Positions 22,867 through 31,896 of a stretch of DNA of 64,000 nt are shown one piece after another (positions within the stretch are counted from its first letter, which is position 1; the number at the start of each line of letters is the position of its first letter). The position numbers were made by a program, and so were the translations under genes. The notes beneath the pieces are model-generated. The model saw only the letters and a program-made list of their open reading frames with translations. It was not told where the DNA came from and made no database searches. The stretch covers positions 1 to 64,000 of IMG/VR virus record IMGVR_UViG_3300030106_005394; one strand, 5' to 3'. Source of the DNA: a virus.

Positions 22867-24162
22867 ATGGACGAGACACAAGTTACGGAGGACCCTAACC
22901 TGCAAGAGGAGGTACAAACGGGTGAAGAGGAAACAGAGGACGGAGGTCTGGTAGGTGCTACCCTATTCGACTCGCTTTATGCCGCCGCCGAGGGCGAAGA
23001 GGCTGAGGTAAGTGATGGGGGGCAAGCTGTAACAGACAGCTTATCGGGCGAAGCTCAGCAGCAACCTCAGGCCGAAGAAGAGCCACAGGCAGAAGCTGAA
23101 CCCAAGAAAAAGGTTAAGCGGATACACAAGAAGGAGGTCATTGATCCCGATCTTCCAGAAGAAGAGTCTAGTGAGGGCCATGAGCCAGTATCTGAATCCG
23201 ATGACGACGAGGAGTTTTTACTTCCAGAGGAGAGGGAGCAACTTAAGGTAGTTAAGCACATCTCTAATAAGAATAATACAAATCAAGATAAGGAGCTTAA
23301 GGAGTATTTTAGGAAGCAGAAGGAATACATCGAAAAGCGACTGGAGGAGAATCCAGACTTAAACCTTAGCGATGACCACGACTTTGAGCAATTTGTAGCA
23401 AGAAACCGACCTCAGTTAGATATGGCCGAGGTGCGTGCTGCAGAAAGGGAAATGTTGCTGGACGAGGCAGAAGAGAGGGCATTAAAACGCCTCAGGCCAG
23501 AAGTCGAAAAGACTAATATTGAAACTAGACGCTTGCAAATCAAGCCCAAGGTCGAAGAGGAGAAGCAAAAGGCAGAACAGAAGGCTATGTCTATGGTTCC
23601 AGAGTTTCTTGCAGATGACCTAAAGAATAGAAGTCCAGAGGATGTCCAGAAGGATAACCCTTATGAATTTAATATTGTAAATACTGCGGTAACAAACGCC
23701 TCAAGATTTGCATCTACCTTTCTTGATATATCAAAAGGCATGGTAGATTATGACCCACACAATCCAGAGCATGACCAGTTGAGGGATTGGCTGGTTAAGG
23801 AGCAGGATGCCTTCATTAATGGTGGTCAAACGAAGGATCAACAAGGAAGGCCATTCATGCGAAGGGAAAGATATCTGAGGCTTTCTTCTGCGGATCAGCA
23901 GAAATATTGGACTTGGACTGACGACCAGTGCGTAGATATTATGTACGCAAGGGCAAAGACCACAATGGAATCCGAGCTAGAGCAGCACAATAAGGCAATG
24001 CAAGCCTACTTAAGTAGGAATGGCCAGCAGCGACCTCAGGCCGCTCCAGCACAGGCTGCACCAACTCCACCAGCACCTAAGCCCACTCCTAGAGCTGGAG
24101 GAACTCCTCAGGCTCAAACCCAAGACCAAGTGCCCTCTCCATTATCAGTGTTAGGTATGTAG
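22867..24162 (+). CDS. Probable scaffolding protein
   Basis: The N-terminal 130 residues are very acidic (Glu/Asp/Gln rich). A basic patch (PKKKVKRIHKKEV) and long charged coiled helices follow (ELKEYFRKQKEYIEKRLEEN, AEEKQKAEQKAM-like). The C-terminus is Pro/Ala/Gln rich. This composition and the position between portal and major capsid are typical of scaffolds that direct prohead assembly. No protease motif is visible. The leader is A-rich, and the gene ends just before a terminator. Confidence 0.8.
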   Translation: MDETQVTEDPNLQEEVQTGEEETEDGGLVGATLFDSLYAAAEGEEAEVSDGGQAVTDSLSGEAQQQPQAEEEPQAEAEPKKKVKRIHKKEVIDPDLPEEESSEGHEPVSESDDDEEFLLPEEREQLKVVKHISNKNNTNQDKELKEYFRKQKEYIEKRLEENPDLNLSDDHDFEQFVARNRPQLDMAEVRAAEREMLLDEAEERALKRLRPEVEKTNIETRRLQIKPKVEEEKQKAEQKAMSMVPEFLADDLKNRSPEDVQKDNPYEFNIVNTAVTNASRFASTFLDISKGMVDYDPHNPEHDQLRDWLVKEQDAFINGGQTKDQQGRPFMRRERYLRLSSADQQKYWTWTDDQCVDIMYARAKTTMESELEQHNKAMQAYLSRNGQQRPQAAPAQAAPTPPAPKPTPRAGGTPQAQTQDQVPSPLSVLGM

Positions 24163-24197
24163 TTCTTAGTATTTAAAACCCAGTTTTGAGGTTTCAG

Positions 24198-24232
24198 CCC
24201 CAAGCCTGTTTTATCGGGTTTGGGGTTTTTTT
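24198..24232 (+). terminator. Rho-independent terminator before the capsid gene
   Basis: CCCCAAGCC and GGGTTTGGGG pair (one wobble) around a 9-base loop, followed by seven T. It ends the packaging transcript and implies a separate promoter for the capsid gene. Confidence 0.85.
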
Positions 24233-24263
24233 GCACTTTTTTCACTTTTTTCTAGGGGTTAGC

Positions 24264-24281
24264 ACATAACATCGGTTATGT
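24264..24281. promoter_or_regulatory. Inverted repeat upstream of the major capsid gene
   Basis: ACATAAC and GTTATGT form a perfect 7-bp inverted repeat around ATCG. It lies between the terminator at 24232 and the capsid ATG at 24319. It is a candidate operator or activator site for the capsid promoter, which must lie in this 86-base gap. No standard -35/-10 pair is clear. Confidence 0.45.
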
Positions 24282-24318
24282 TCCTGACGTTTTAAACCAT
24301 TCAACCCACATATATAAA

Positions 24319-26325
24319 ATGGCACTAACAGACATCACGGGCGCACAAACAAGCGCCAACACCACAGACGGTGGTCTGGTAAAAGGTGGCAGTTTACCTC
24401 GCATTGTGAAGGTGGACTCCAGTACCGGATGCACCTTAACGCGAGCACAGGTCAAGGGCTTAACCCCTAATGACTTTGCGGCATTAGCCAATAAGGAGAC
24501 CGATCTCGCACGAGTAATCGCAAATGCAGCCGAAGCTAAGGCTCTCGGCGTTGAGGAACGTGGGCTTACTACTTTGCTTACTTCCTCAGTAACCAATATT
24601 AAGCCTCTGATTAATAAGGTCAATGTAGCCGAGCAGTCACTTATACTGCCTTACATTCAGCGCCGTCAGAAGAGCGTAATCAATGCCAACTACTTCATTG
24701 TTACTGGCGGCGGCTATGCTTCATCTGAAACGCTATCGACCTATAAGGCAATGTCCGCCCCCAGCTCAACTGGTCAAGGCGAGCATGGTCAAGCTGCAAG
24801 TTCACTCCGTAATGGAGATTGGCGAGTAGACGTTAGCTTGGGTAACTCCGACTGGAAATCCCCAATCACTAACATCGAACGCTATTTCCTTCCGGGTTCT
24901 TATGTAGTAATCTCAGGCTGGCGCACAGACGCTGAAGGAACAACCACTGGTGGTTCTGACGCTTTCGACTCACAGTTTGAAGTTATTGGCGCAAAACAAA
25001 AATCTGGCACAACTGACGAAGCTCAATTGCTTTTACGTCCAGTTGGTCGTGACGTTGACCATGATGGCTCCACCTTTAGTGGATCTACTCACAACCTATC
25101 ACACTACCAGCCAGAGTTTGGCGTACTGCAGACTGTTGCAAATAACGTAAACGACTACGAGGCATGGTGCTACAACCAGCCAACCGACCTGTCGATGCGT
25201 CTTATTGTCAACTGGTTGCAAACCACACGTGAGTCCCGCATTGTAAACCAAGAGTACAAGGAAACCCTAGCCAAGATTATGGATGGCAAGGTTAATCCTT
25301 TCCTTAATAGTATGGTCTACAATCCTCTTGCAGAGCAGAACCGCATTGCGGCTCAAGTCTCACAAGATCAGTGGACACGTGCAACTTGGTACAATCAGCC
25401 TATCAGCTCTGAGCAGACCCCAGAAGGTTATATGAACCTGCCTGCGGTTACTGACCCAGAGGATAGCTCCTGTACTCTTGAGTATAAGGCTCAGGCATTG
25501 GGTATTAAAACCCTTCTGTATGAGGGCAACAGAATCAAAGATAATCTCGGTAATCCTCTCAACTTGGATTCCGTGTTTGGCGATCTGTACTACCTCAAGC
25601 GCAATCGTGAGCAGGATGGTGATCGCGTAAGCGTCATCGACTGTATGACAGACCGCATTACGGCAAACCTCATCTTTGAGGCCATGAACAACTACTACAA
25701 AACTAAGTATAGTTGGGACGTTACCCGTAATGTTGATATTAACCAGAAAATTACTCATGACGGCATCGTTCTGTTTAATTACAATCTGTATGATATCCCT
25801 GAGGTCGGCGTTCAGTTAGCTGTATTCCATGACCCATTCTTCGATGACCTCGTCAACGTAACGAGTGGATACAATGGAACTGGCTATGACAGTGACCGCC
25901 CAGAAAGCCGCTCACGTGCGTTATGGTTCCTTGATTGGTCCGATATTAAGATCGGTGTCGCTGGAACCAATTCAGTTACTCGCAAGAGCCCTAACCCTGA
26001 TATTGATCGCTTATACCGCTGTCGTATGGATTCGGTTGAGCGCGAATACAGCCTACGTTCAACGAAATGGACAACTATGGTAGATCGCCCTCACCGTCAC
26101 CTCATCATCGAAAACTTCGCTGAGGATATCCGTGTGACCGCTAAAGGTCCTAACCAATACAGCGCCATGACTGGAACTACCGATAGCACTACTGCTGGTA
26201 TCTATAGTTCCGCTGGTAGCCTTACCTACACAGCTCCTGTTCTGGACAGCTTCTCTGCTGACTCCACAGATGCTGATGAAGGTGGTACCGCTCAAGGTGG
26301 TGGATCACAGGATACGACCGCATAA
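24319..26325 (+). CDS. Major capsid protein
   Basis: The protein is 668 residues and sits after portal and scaffold genes, alone between a strong terminator and a hairpin. Its codon choice differs from neighbours, with many CGT and CGC arginine codons where the others use AGA and AGG. That is typical of a highly expressed protein. The sequence has an N-arm, an extended helical part (GVEERGLTTLLTSSVTNIKP, GVLQTVANNVNDYEAW) and a beta-rich rest consistent with an HK97-type coat. No motif is decisive. The last 40 residues are Thr/Ser/Gly rich and probably flexible or surface-exposed. No Shine-Dalgarno is visible. Confidence 0.85.
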   Translation: MALTDITGAQTSANTTDGGLVKGGSLPRIVKVDSSTGCTLTRAQVKGLTPNDFAALANKETDLARVIANAAEAKALGVEERGLTTLLTSSVTNIKPLINKVNVAEQSLILPYIQRRQKSVINANYFIVTGGGYASSETLSTYKAMSAPSSTGQGEHGQAASSLRNGDWRVDVSLGNSDWKSPITNIERYFLPGSYVVISGWRTDAEGTTTGGSDAFDSQFEVIGAKQKSGTTDEAQLLLRPVGRDVDHDGSTFSGSTHNLSHYQPEFGVLQTVANNVNDYEAWCYNQPTDLSMRLIVNWLQTTRESRIVNQEYKETLAKIMDGKVNPFLNSMVYNPLAEQNRIAAQVSQDQWTRATWYNQPISSEQTPEGYMNLPAVTDPEDSSCTLEYKAQALGIKTLLYEGNRIKDNLGNPLNLDSVFGDLYYLKRNREQDGDRVSVIDCMTDRITANLIFEAMNNYYKTKYSWDVTRNVDINQKITHDGIVLFNYNLYDIPEVGVQLAVFHDPFFDDLVNVTSGYNGTGYDSDRPESRSRALWFLDWSDIKIGVAGTNSVTRKSPNPDIDRLYRCRMDSVEREYSLRSTKWTTMVDRPHRHLIIENFAEDIRVTAKGPNQYSAMTGTTDSTTAGIYSSAGSLTYTAPVLDSFSADSTDADEGGTAQGGGSQDTTA

Positions 26326-26349
26326 TAATTCATCCCGTAACATAGTCCG

Positions 26350-26385
26350 CCTGCTGGAGGGGTTCTTCGGAGCCCCGCCAGCGGG
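26350..26385 (+). terminator. Long hairpin after the capsid gene
   Basis: CCTGCTGG and CCAGCGGG, with GGGG/CCCC inside, form a long stem capped by a TTCG loop. There is no T-tract, so it may be a processing or stability element that keeps capsid mRNA abundant instead of a full terminator. Confidence 0.55.
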
Positions 26386-26405
26386 TCTTGGGCTAAGATT
26401 ATGTT

Positions 26406-26711
26406 ATGCCTTATTTATATACGGAACGAGCAAATGCGAACTTCGGGATTAAAGGCCTGAAGTTTGAGTCGCATCTACAGGGGAGGACTTGGATTGGTTT
26501 TGCAAAGGCAAATCAAGCAGTCGCAGATCAAGCTAAGAACTATCCCCAGATCAAAGAGATAACCGAAGAAGAGTACGAGAGATTAAAAAAAAACGCAAAG
26601 CTTCGGTCTCCGGAATTCGTAACATCAATGGTGGATCCAAGCAAACCAATACATGCTCAGTCTGTGGTGGCTGAACAACAGACGGCAGAGGAGCTGTTGA
26701 TGGTAGAATGA
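26406..26711 (+). CDS. Hypothetical protein (101 aa)
   Basis: The protein starts MPYLYTERANANFGIKGLKF and has a helical, charged second half (ITEEEYERLKKNAKLRSPEF). It may be a capsid decoration or head-completion protein given its place after the coat gene, but the family is not recognised. It overlaps the next gene by four bases. Confidence 0.75.
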   Translation: MPYLYTERANANFGIKGLKFESHLQGRTWIGFAKANQAVADQAKNYPQIKEITEEEYERLKKNAKLRSPEFVTSMVDPSKPIHAQSVVAEQQTAEELLMVE

Positions 26712-26932
26712 ATGATACAGCAGTGTTAGGCGTACAAATATTGACAGGAGTTTTAGTTGGAGCACTTGGCTTTACTATTAAGCTTGGATTTGAGGCCATA
26801 CAGAAAAACGAAGATAGGATTAACGAATTAGAGAAGGATGTGTCTGGTTTAAGGGAAAGGAGTAAGAGTATTTTCCAGAGGCTAGACAGCATTGAACAGA
26901 AGTTGGACAAACTACTAGATAGGGAGGTATGA
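26708..26932 (+). CDS. Membrane-anchored coiled-coil protein (74 aa)
   Basis: One transmembrane helix (about residues 5-27, VLGVQILTGVLVGALGFTIK) is followed by a charged coiled coil (EDRINELEKDVSGLRERSKS, FQRLDSIEQKLDKLL). This layout is common in small phage lysis accessories. It precedes a probable holin. It may be an anti-holin or a spanin-like partner; the evidence is only its topology. Confidence 0.75.
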   Translation: MNDTAVLGVQILTGVLVGALGFTIKLGFEAIQKNEDRINELEKDVSGLRERSKSIFQRLDSIEQKLDKLLDREV

Positions 26933-26933
26933 T

Positions 26934-27374
26934 ATGTTATCGGGACCGATACTTAACACAATGATTGGCGCTGGCATTAAGTTGGGCGCTAATGTTGTAA
27001 ATGGATGGCTCGCCGCAAGGGAAGAGCAGCAGCGAATAATAGCCGCACGGGACAAGCAGATGTTTGATGCGGCAGTGCAACAGCAAAAGGACAACGCTAA
27101 AGATCCATTCGTAAAAGTCACAAGGCGCATGCTATTCATGAGCCTAACAATGACATATTGCTTTCTATTAATATACTACGCAATGAACCCGAACATTGAG
27201 TATGACGTCATCATGCCCAAGACAGGAGCAGACGGCGGCATATTCTCATTCATATTTGGCCCAGCCAAGGAATTCCATGTAGTCAAACTAACTGGAGGCT
27301 TGCTCCTTATGTCATTTATTGATTTGATGTTTATGGTAGTAGGGTTCTACGCAATACCTTCAAAAAAACGATGA
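26934..27374 (+). CDS. Putative holin-like membrane protein (146 aa)
   Basis: A Shine-Dalgarno GGGAGG lies seven bases before the ATG. The N-terminal amphipathic region and a basic helix (WLAAREEQQRIIAARDKQMF) precede two membrane helices (about 67-85, MLFMSLTMTYCFLLIYY; about 119-141, LTGGLLLMSFIDLMFMVVGF). The order resembles a family I recall next to structural genes in aquatic phages, considered holin-like. Holins open the inner membrane at lysis. It overlaps the adaptor gene by four bases. I am unsure of the function. Confidence 0.7.
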   Translation: MLSGPILNTMIGAGIKLGANVVNGWLAAREEQQRIIAARDKQMFDAAVQQQKDNAKDPFVKVTRRMLFMSLTMTYCFLLIYYAMNPNIEYDVIMPKTGADGGIFSFIFGPAKEFHVVKLTGGLLLMSFIDLMFMVVGFYAIPSKKR

Positions 27375-28282
27375 ACTGGGGACAATTCAAAGAAGCTGTA
27401 AGAACTTACCTTTTGGTGGATGCCCAAAGGAAAGGAAGAGGTGTACAGAAGTACATTAACCAACTGATGCGCTCTGCGATCATAGACCTACAGCGTTATG
27501 TACCAGAGCTGCGAGCCACGACAATTGAAAGCTATAGGTCTAATGATATAGTAACTGACTGGAGTTCAACAAAGCAGTACGCCTTTGGTGATATAGTCAC
27601 AAAAAGAAACCTTTCCGTAAACTCAAAGTATGGAGCACAATCTTATCAAGCCATCAGAGGAAGTGATGACGCAATCACCCAGCCGCCATTAGGCTCTGAC
27701 CCAGAGACATCTTCTTACTGGGCTAAAGCAAATGTGCTGGCCCCAACAGAAGAAGGCGCCCATGAGGGAAGCTTTGACAAACAGTTCTCAATGGTTGATA
27801 GGGTTTACATAAGACAGTTCCCTATGGAGGGAGTAAATACCTTAGATAAAAGCGCATATCATCCAGTCAGGCAGATAGATTGGGACGACAGAGCTTTACT
27901 TTTGGATGGAAAGACTCCTCACAGAACAATATCATTTGGAGATGATGGGTTTATTTATGCTCCCCAGTTAGCCAAGGACGAGAAGTTACTTATTGAGTGG
28001 AGGGGCGAGAAGCATTTCGATACACCTGATTACTTTGAAACTACTAGGGATACCGAGGAGGTAGTATTTGATGAGCGTGAGGCTAAGGCCGTTGCGGAGT
28101 ACATTAAGGCGCATCTACAGCGTGAGGTCGATAAAGATTTAAATATGTACAAGTCTCACTCCACGCAATACCAGAAGGAGCGTCAGGAGATTTACAGAGA
28201 GCGAAGGGAGTACAAGCCAACCAGCCTAACTAATCCATACCCCGTATCTACCGCAACAGTTGGGCCATACCAAGTGAATTAA
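27371..28282 (+). CDS. Head-tail adaptor-like protein with inserted Trp/Tyr module
   Basis: The N-terminal helices (WGQFKEAVRTYLLVDAQRKG, INQLMRSAIIDLQRYVP) and the C-terminal helical pair (EREAKAVAEYIKAHLQRE-like) are typical of podovirus adaptors that plug the portal. Between them lies a small beta module (STKQYAFGDIVTKRNLSVNS, SYQAIRGSDDA, SSYWAKANV) with the aromatic pattern of carbohydrate-binding modules. The adaptor would connect the portal to the nozzle. The inserted module may decorate the neck. Position after capsid and before fibres supports this. Confidence 0.78.
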   Translation: MNWGQFKEAVRTYLLVDAQRKGRGVQKYINQLMRSAIIDLQRYVPELRATTIESYRSNDIVTDWSSTKQYAFGDIVTKRNLSVNSKYGAQSYQAIRGSDDAITQPPLGSDPETSSYWAKANVLAPTEEGAHEGSFDKQFSMVDRVYIRQFPMEGVNTLDKSAYHPVRQIDWDDRALLLDGKTPHRTISFGDDGFIYAPQLAKDEKLLIEWRGEKHFDTPDYFETTRDTEEVVFDEREAKAVAEYIKAHLQREVDKDLNMYKSHSTQYQKERQEIYRERREYKPTSLTNPYPVSTATVGPYQVN

Positions 28283-28283
28283 G

Positions 28284-29144
28284 ATGACCACAGATACAAC
28301 AACTAGGGATTTATTGAAGTCATACTTTCAGTATGGCGACACTCCAACGGAGGCACAGTTTGCCGATTTAATTAATAAGCTAGCTACAGTAGTTGAACTA
28401 CAAGCAGAAGAGGATGCAAGGATTGCAGCCGATACCGCAGAAACAAGCGCTAGGGTAGCAGCAGATAATGCACTTGATGCAAAGATAACATCAAATGACG
28501 CTGAGTTTTCAGCAATACACGCTCTACTTGGAACACTTTCCCTAGCGCAAAACCTAGGCACATTTACTGGCGGAACCATACCCGACTCTTCTACTGTAAA
28601 GTCTGCACTGCAGTCCATAGAGACATATATAGAGACCCTAGCAACAAGTGCTACAGTTTCTGGACATAACAGTAGGATAGCAAGCCTAGAGGCCAATATA
28701 GGGCTAGACAGCTTTACATTCGCGTGCTCAGCGGAGATAGGAAACGTCTCAACGGGAACTGTCTGTACATTTAGGATGCCTTATGACTATAGCCTAGTTG
28801 ATGTACGTGGAGCACTTACCTCAGCATCATCAAGTGGCAATACATCATTTACTGTTGCGGTAAATGGATCAAACGTCACAAACCAGATAGACCTAGGCGT
28901 TGGATCAAAGACTACATATTCAGCAGGAGCAGCAAGCTCACTTGTAGGCATAAATAGCTCACCCATTGGAATTACGATGGACTCAGAGATTACAGTTAGT
29001 GTTTCATCTGCTGGAACAGGAGCCTCTGGCCTCAAGGTAACTCTTGTCGGCTCCCTAGGCACGACAACAATAACATCCTCTGACGGGAACATAACATTCC
29101 CGATAACATTCCCATACGGAACCACTTTAACCACTATATCTTAA
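28284..29144 (+). CDS. Fibre or neck appendage protein (286 aa)
   Basis: The N-terminal 75 residues are helical and Ala/Asp rich (VELQAEEDARIAADTAETSA). The rest is Ser/Thr/Gly-rich beta sequence, with a domain FACSAEIGNVSTGTVCTFRM. The last residues ITFPITFPYGTTLTTIS share the FPITFP motif with the 503-aa protein at 29421. This suggests a trimeric fibre with a C-terminal chaperone or receptor tip. It overlaps the next gene by one base (TAATG). Confidence 0.8.
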   Translation: MTTDTTTRDLLKSYFQYGDTPTEAQFADLINKLATVVELQAEEDARIAADTAETSARVAADNALDAKITSNDAEFSAIHALLGTLSLAQNLGTFTGGTIPDSSTVKSALQSIETYIETLATSATVSGHNSRIASLEANIGLDSFTFACSAEIGNVSTGTVCTFRMPYDYSLVDVRGALTSASSSGNTSFTVAVNGSNVTNQIDLGVGSKTTYSAGAASSLVGINSSPIGITMDSEITVSVSSAGTGASGLKVTLVGSLGTTTITSSDGNITFPITFPYGTTLTTIS

Positions 29145-29416
29145 TGCCACGGAAGAAGTCCAAGAGGAAGCCCGCTAAGGGCAAAAGATTCACTAAGGTA
29201 GTAAAAAACCCAAAGACGGGTCGCTCCCGAAAAGTATCTTATGGACAGGCAGGCAAAGCCAAGGGCGGAGGGGATAGAATCCGTCCGGGCACCAAGAAGG
29301 GTGATGCATACTGTGCACGCTCCGCAAAGATAAAGAAATGCAAGAACCCACCTTGCCCCAATGACCTTTCTCGTAAGAAGTGGAAATGCAGGGGTAAGAA
29401 ATCCATGAGGAAGTAG
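29144..29416 (+). CDS. Lysine-rich small protein, DUF6321-like (90 aa)
   Basis: The protein is strongly basic, starting MPRKKSKRKPAKGKRFTKVV. The motif RKVSYGQAGKAKGGGDRIRP followed by GTKKGDAYCARSA and NDLSRKKWKCRGKKSMRK is a family I recall from aquatic phages and large viruses of algae. It has four or five Cys in CxxxC-like pairs. It probably binds DNA or RNA. It sits between fibre genes, away from the other lysine-rich proteins at 58934-60558. Confidence 0.85.
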   Translation: MPRKKSKRKPAKGKRFTKVVKNPKTGRSRKVSYGQAGKAKGGGDRIRPGTKKGDAYCARSAKIKKCKNPPCPNDLSRKKWKCRGKKSMRK

Positions 29417-29420
29417 GTCG

Positions 29421-30932
29421 ATGCCTATAAACCTCATAAACTCATACCGAATTCAAGTAGTCGGTTTGATTTCTGCCACAGCGGCAGGAGGTATTGCAGT
29501 TGGCGGTAGTGCTACGGCAAGCGCAATAGCCCCAGCTGTAGCATCGGCAAATATTTCACTTTCAGGATCAGCAACTGCATCAGTAGCAGTATCTGCACCA
29601 GCATCAGCAACAGGCAATGTAGTTTTAACTGGAGCGTCTTCCGCTACAGCCCAAGGCATAACATTAAGCCCATCGGCATCTGGTGGTATCGTTATGTCTG
29701 GATCAGCGACATCATCATCAAATACGAATGTCTTGGGAAGTGCAGCAGGGGGCATAATATTTACTGGCACTGGGTCCGCAACGGCAACTACTTCAATATC
29801 AGCAACTGCATCTGGTGGCATAGTCATAGGAGCATCAGCCACAGGAATTGCAAATATTCCAGTATCTGCAGTAGCGGCAGGAGGTATAGTTTTAACAGGA
29901 TCAACCGAATCTCCTACAGTAGAGTGCTGGCCACTAACATTCCCCATTACATTCCCAATCCCGTGTGGCGCTGGGAACATAACAGAATCCGCATCCGCAA
30001 GCGGGGGTATAGTATTAACAGGATCGGCTACAGCGAGCACATCATCGACAGCTTCAGCGGTAGCGGCAGGAGGTATTGTATTAACAGGATCGGCAGACGG
30101 AGCCGCACAGATGTCATCAACCGAAAACCCAGTAGCTACAGGCAATATAGTATTTGGTGGCAGTGCTACATCAACAACAAGCACAAACACTCCAGTATCT
30201 GCAGCGGCAACAGGTAACATAGTCATAGGAGGCTCCGCTACTGCAACAGCAATAACACAAGAAGGCCAAGTTGAAGCCTTAACTGATAAACTGCTCTGGC
30301 TGGACGCTGAAAGCATAACAGGCAAAACCGATGGTGATAGTGTATCAAGCTGGACATCAAGGCACAGTAGTAGCGTAAGCGCGAGCAATAGCACATCTAG
30401 CACCCAGCCAGTATACAGTACAAACGAAATCAACAGTCTGCCAGCAATTGACTTTAATGCTGATTATTTAGAGGTAGACTACGGCAGCAACACATCACAA
30501 CCATTGACCGCCTTTATCGTTTGCAAATACGATGTTACGAGTGGCGGCGGTAGTAATAACGCAATAGACGGACGCGACGACCCTAGCGGATACCGAGGTG
30601 TAAACTTCTCGATGCGTTCGACGGGCTGGGGTACATACGCAGGTAGTTCATGGGTCGCGCCAGCATCAGGTTCACCAGATACCAACTGGCACATATTTAC
30701 GATCCACCTCAATGGTGCCTCCTCAACAATTCGCAAGGATTCAAGCGCACACGCAAGTGGAAATCCGGGTTCGCAAGGTACTAACGGACAGATTCTTGGA
30801 ATGTGGAAAGGCAAAAACACCTCCTACTATATGAACGGAAAAATCGCTGAACTACTGATATTTGAAGGCACACTAAGCGACTCAAATCGTGATCTGTGTG
30901 AAGGCTACCTTGCGGGCAAATACAACCTCTAA
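29421..30932 (+). CDS. Repetitive fibre protein with C-terminal lectin-like domain (503 aa)
   Basis: The first 280 residues are tandem Ala/Gly/Ser repeats of the type SATAS...GGIVLTGSA, encoded by near-identical DNA repeats. Their DNA could recombine and vary the length. One copy is replaced by WPLTFPITFPIPCGAG, shared with the protein at 28284. The last 200 residues (LLWLDAESITGKTDGDSVSS, IAELLIFEGTLSDSNRDLCE) resemble a concanavalin/LamG fold used for glycan binding. This fits a receptor-binding fibre. Confidence 0.85.
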   Translation: MPINLINSYRIQVVGLISATAAGGIAVGGSATASAIAPAVASANISLSGSATASVAVSAPASATGNVVLTGASSATAQGITLSPSASGGIVMSGSATSSSNTNVLGSAAGGIIFTGTGSATATTSISATASGGIVIGASATGIANIPVSAVAAGGIVLTGSTESPTVECWPLTFPITFPIPCGAGNITESASASGGIVLTGSATASTSSTASAVAAGGIVLTGSADGAAQMSSTENPVATGNIVFGGSATSTTSTNTPVSAAATGNIVIGGSATATAITQEGQVEALTDKLLWLDAESITGKTDGDSVSSWTSRHSSSVSASNSTSSTQPVYSTNEINSLPAIDFNADYLEVDYGSNTSQPLTAFIVCKYDVTSGGGSNNAIDGRDDPSGYRGVNFSMRSTGWGTYAGSSWVAPASGSPDTNWHIFTIHLNGASSTIRKDSSAHASGNPGSQGTNGQILGMWKGKNTSYYMNGKIAELLIFEGTLSDSNRDLCEGYLAGKYNL

Positions 30933-31186
30933 TGGCAAAGCAATACATACTGATCGACACTGTTTCTGAATGGGACGCTGCCAATCAACAGGCTGAAGAT
31001 GCACTAGGTATACCCAACGCCAATGCTGCTCAGTACGCAGAACGTCACACCATAGATAACCCTGACCACGCTGACTACGGCAAACACATACTGCCCGTAA
31101 TGGAGGAAGTAGCGCATCTATTCAACGGGCAAACACTTTTAAACAATCCAGATGGAGGGTGGTACACCGAAGAAGAAGGCCCTTGA
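30932..31186 (+). CDS. Hypothetical protein between fibre genes (84 aa)
   Basis: A soluble acidic protein (TVSEWDAANQQAEDALGIPN) with His-rich parts (ERHTIDNPDHADYGKHILPV). It follows the fibre immediately (stop and start overlap by one base), as small fibre-assembly chaperones often do. This role is inferred only from position. Confidence 0.7.
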   Translation: MAKQYILIDTVSEWDAANQQAEDALGIPNANAAQYAERHTIDNPDHADYGKHILPVMEEVAHLFNGQTLLNNPDGGWYTEEEGP

Positions 31187-31242
31187 CACTATTAGCCAGA
31201 AGACATATTTTTTCCACATACTAACCGCAACCTTATTTTATC

Positions 31243-31875
31243 ATGGCCCACGCATCCGCACAACTTGAAGACCTACTAGGCGACTACCTTATGACCTCAA
31301 ACTCTGGCGGAAGTAGTCAGAGTACATATAGTAATACTAGTTATAGCACAAGCACTCTATCTAGTGTCTATACCTACTCAGACCTACAGGGCAACCTGAC
31401 CAGCCAGAACAGCAATAGCGCATACTACTTTCAGCTTGCACTAGCAACGGATTCCAGTCTGGCCGCAAGATTTGACACATTTACCGAGGTAAGTGGAAAT
31501 GGCTACACCAGAGTTCCTCTTGTTAGTACAACGCTAAATGGAGGTTCTGGAACAGGCATCGTATTTGCCCAAGGCACCTGTGATACCGCTGGATACGACC
31601 AAGGTAATTGTTCTGGCACATGGACAGCCAATACCGCTGGTGAATACAAGAATATTCAAGCTGTTTCATTCCCTCAGTCTTCTGGGGCTTGGAATAGTAG
31701 TAGTGCAATTCCTTATGCTGTCATTGTTTACAGTGAGGATGATGTGTCGCTAAGCAATAGCGCCGCATGGATTCCGCTCTTGGCAATGCCGATTGCAAGT
31801 GGAGGAGTTACGGTGTCTGGAACAAATACTACTGTCACGTTTGGCGTAGGCGACCTCAAGTACACAATAGCTTAA
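31243..31875 (+). CDS. Tail fibre-associated beta-rich protein (210 aa)
   Basis: After a Ser/Thr/Tyr-rich repeat (SSQSTYSNTSYSTSTLSSVY) comes a beta domain including FTEVSGNGYTRVPLVSTTLN and SAAWIPLLAMPIASGGVTVS, ending FGVGDLKYTIA. The GNGYTRVP turn and the later PLLAMPI strand are like a phage tail-fibre family in which the first is GNGYARV. It likely forms a collar or fibre. It has an A/T-rich leader and no ribosome site. Confidence 0.75.
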   Translation: MAHASAQLEDLLGDYLMTSNSGGSSQSTYSNTSYSTSTLSSVYTYSDLQGNLTSQNSNSAYYFQLALATDSSLAARFDTFTEVSGNGYTRVPLVSTTLNGGSGTGIVFAQGTCDTAGYDQGNCSGTWTANTAGEYKNIQAVSFPQSSGAWNSSSAIPYAVIVYSEDDVSLSNSAAWIPLLAMPIASGGVTVSGTNTTVTFGVGDLKYTIA

Positions 31876-31896
31876 CCTTGATACCCACAGCATCCC

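Noticed and set aside
29421-30300. Repeats in the fibre gene read as a CRISPR array
   Set aside because: The repeats are in frame, vary in sequence and spacing, and encode Gly/Ala/Ser. There are no constant repeats with unique spacers.
29453-30433. 326-aa minus-strand open frame opposite the repetitive fibre gene
   Set aside because: It is the complement of the Ala/Ser/Gly repeats, which by composition leave the opposite frame open. It has no ribosome site, and its Pro/Val/Ala-rich sequence is typical of such shadows.
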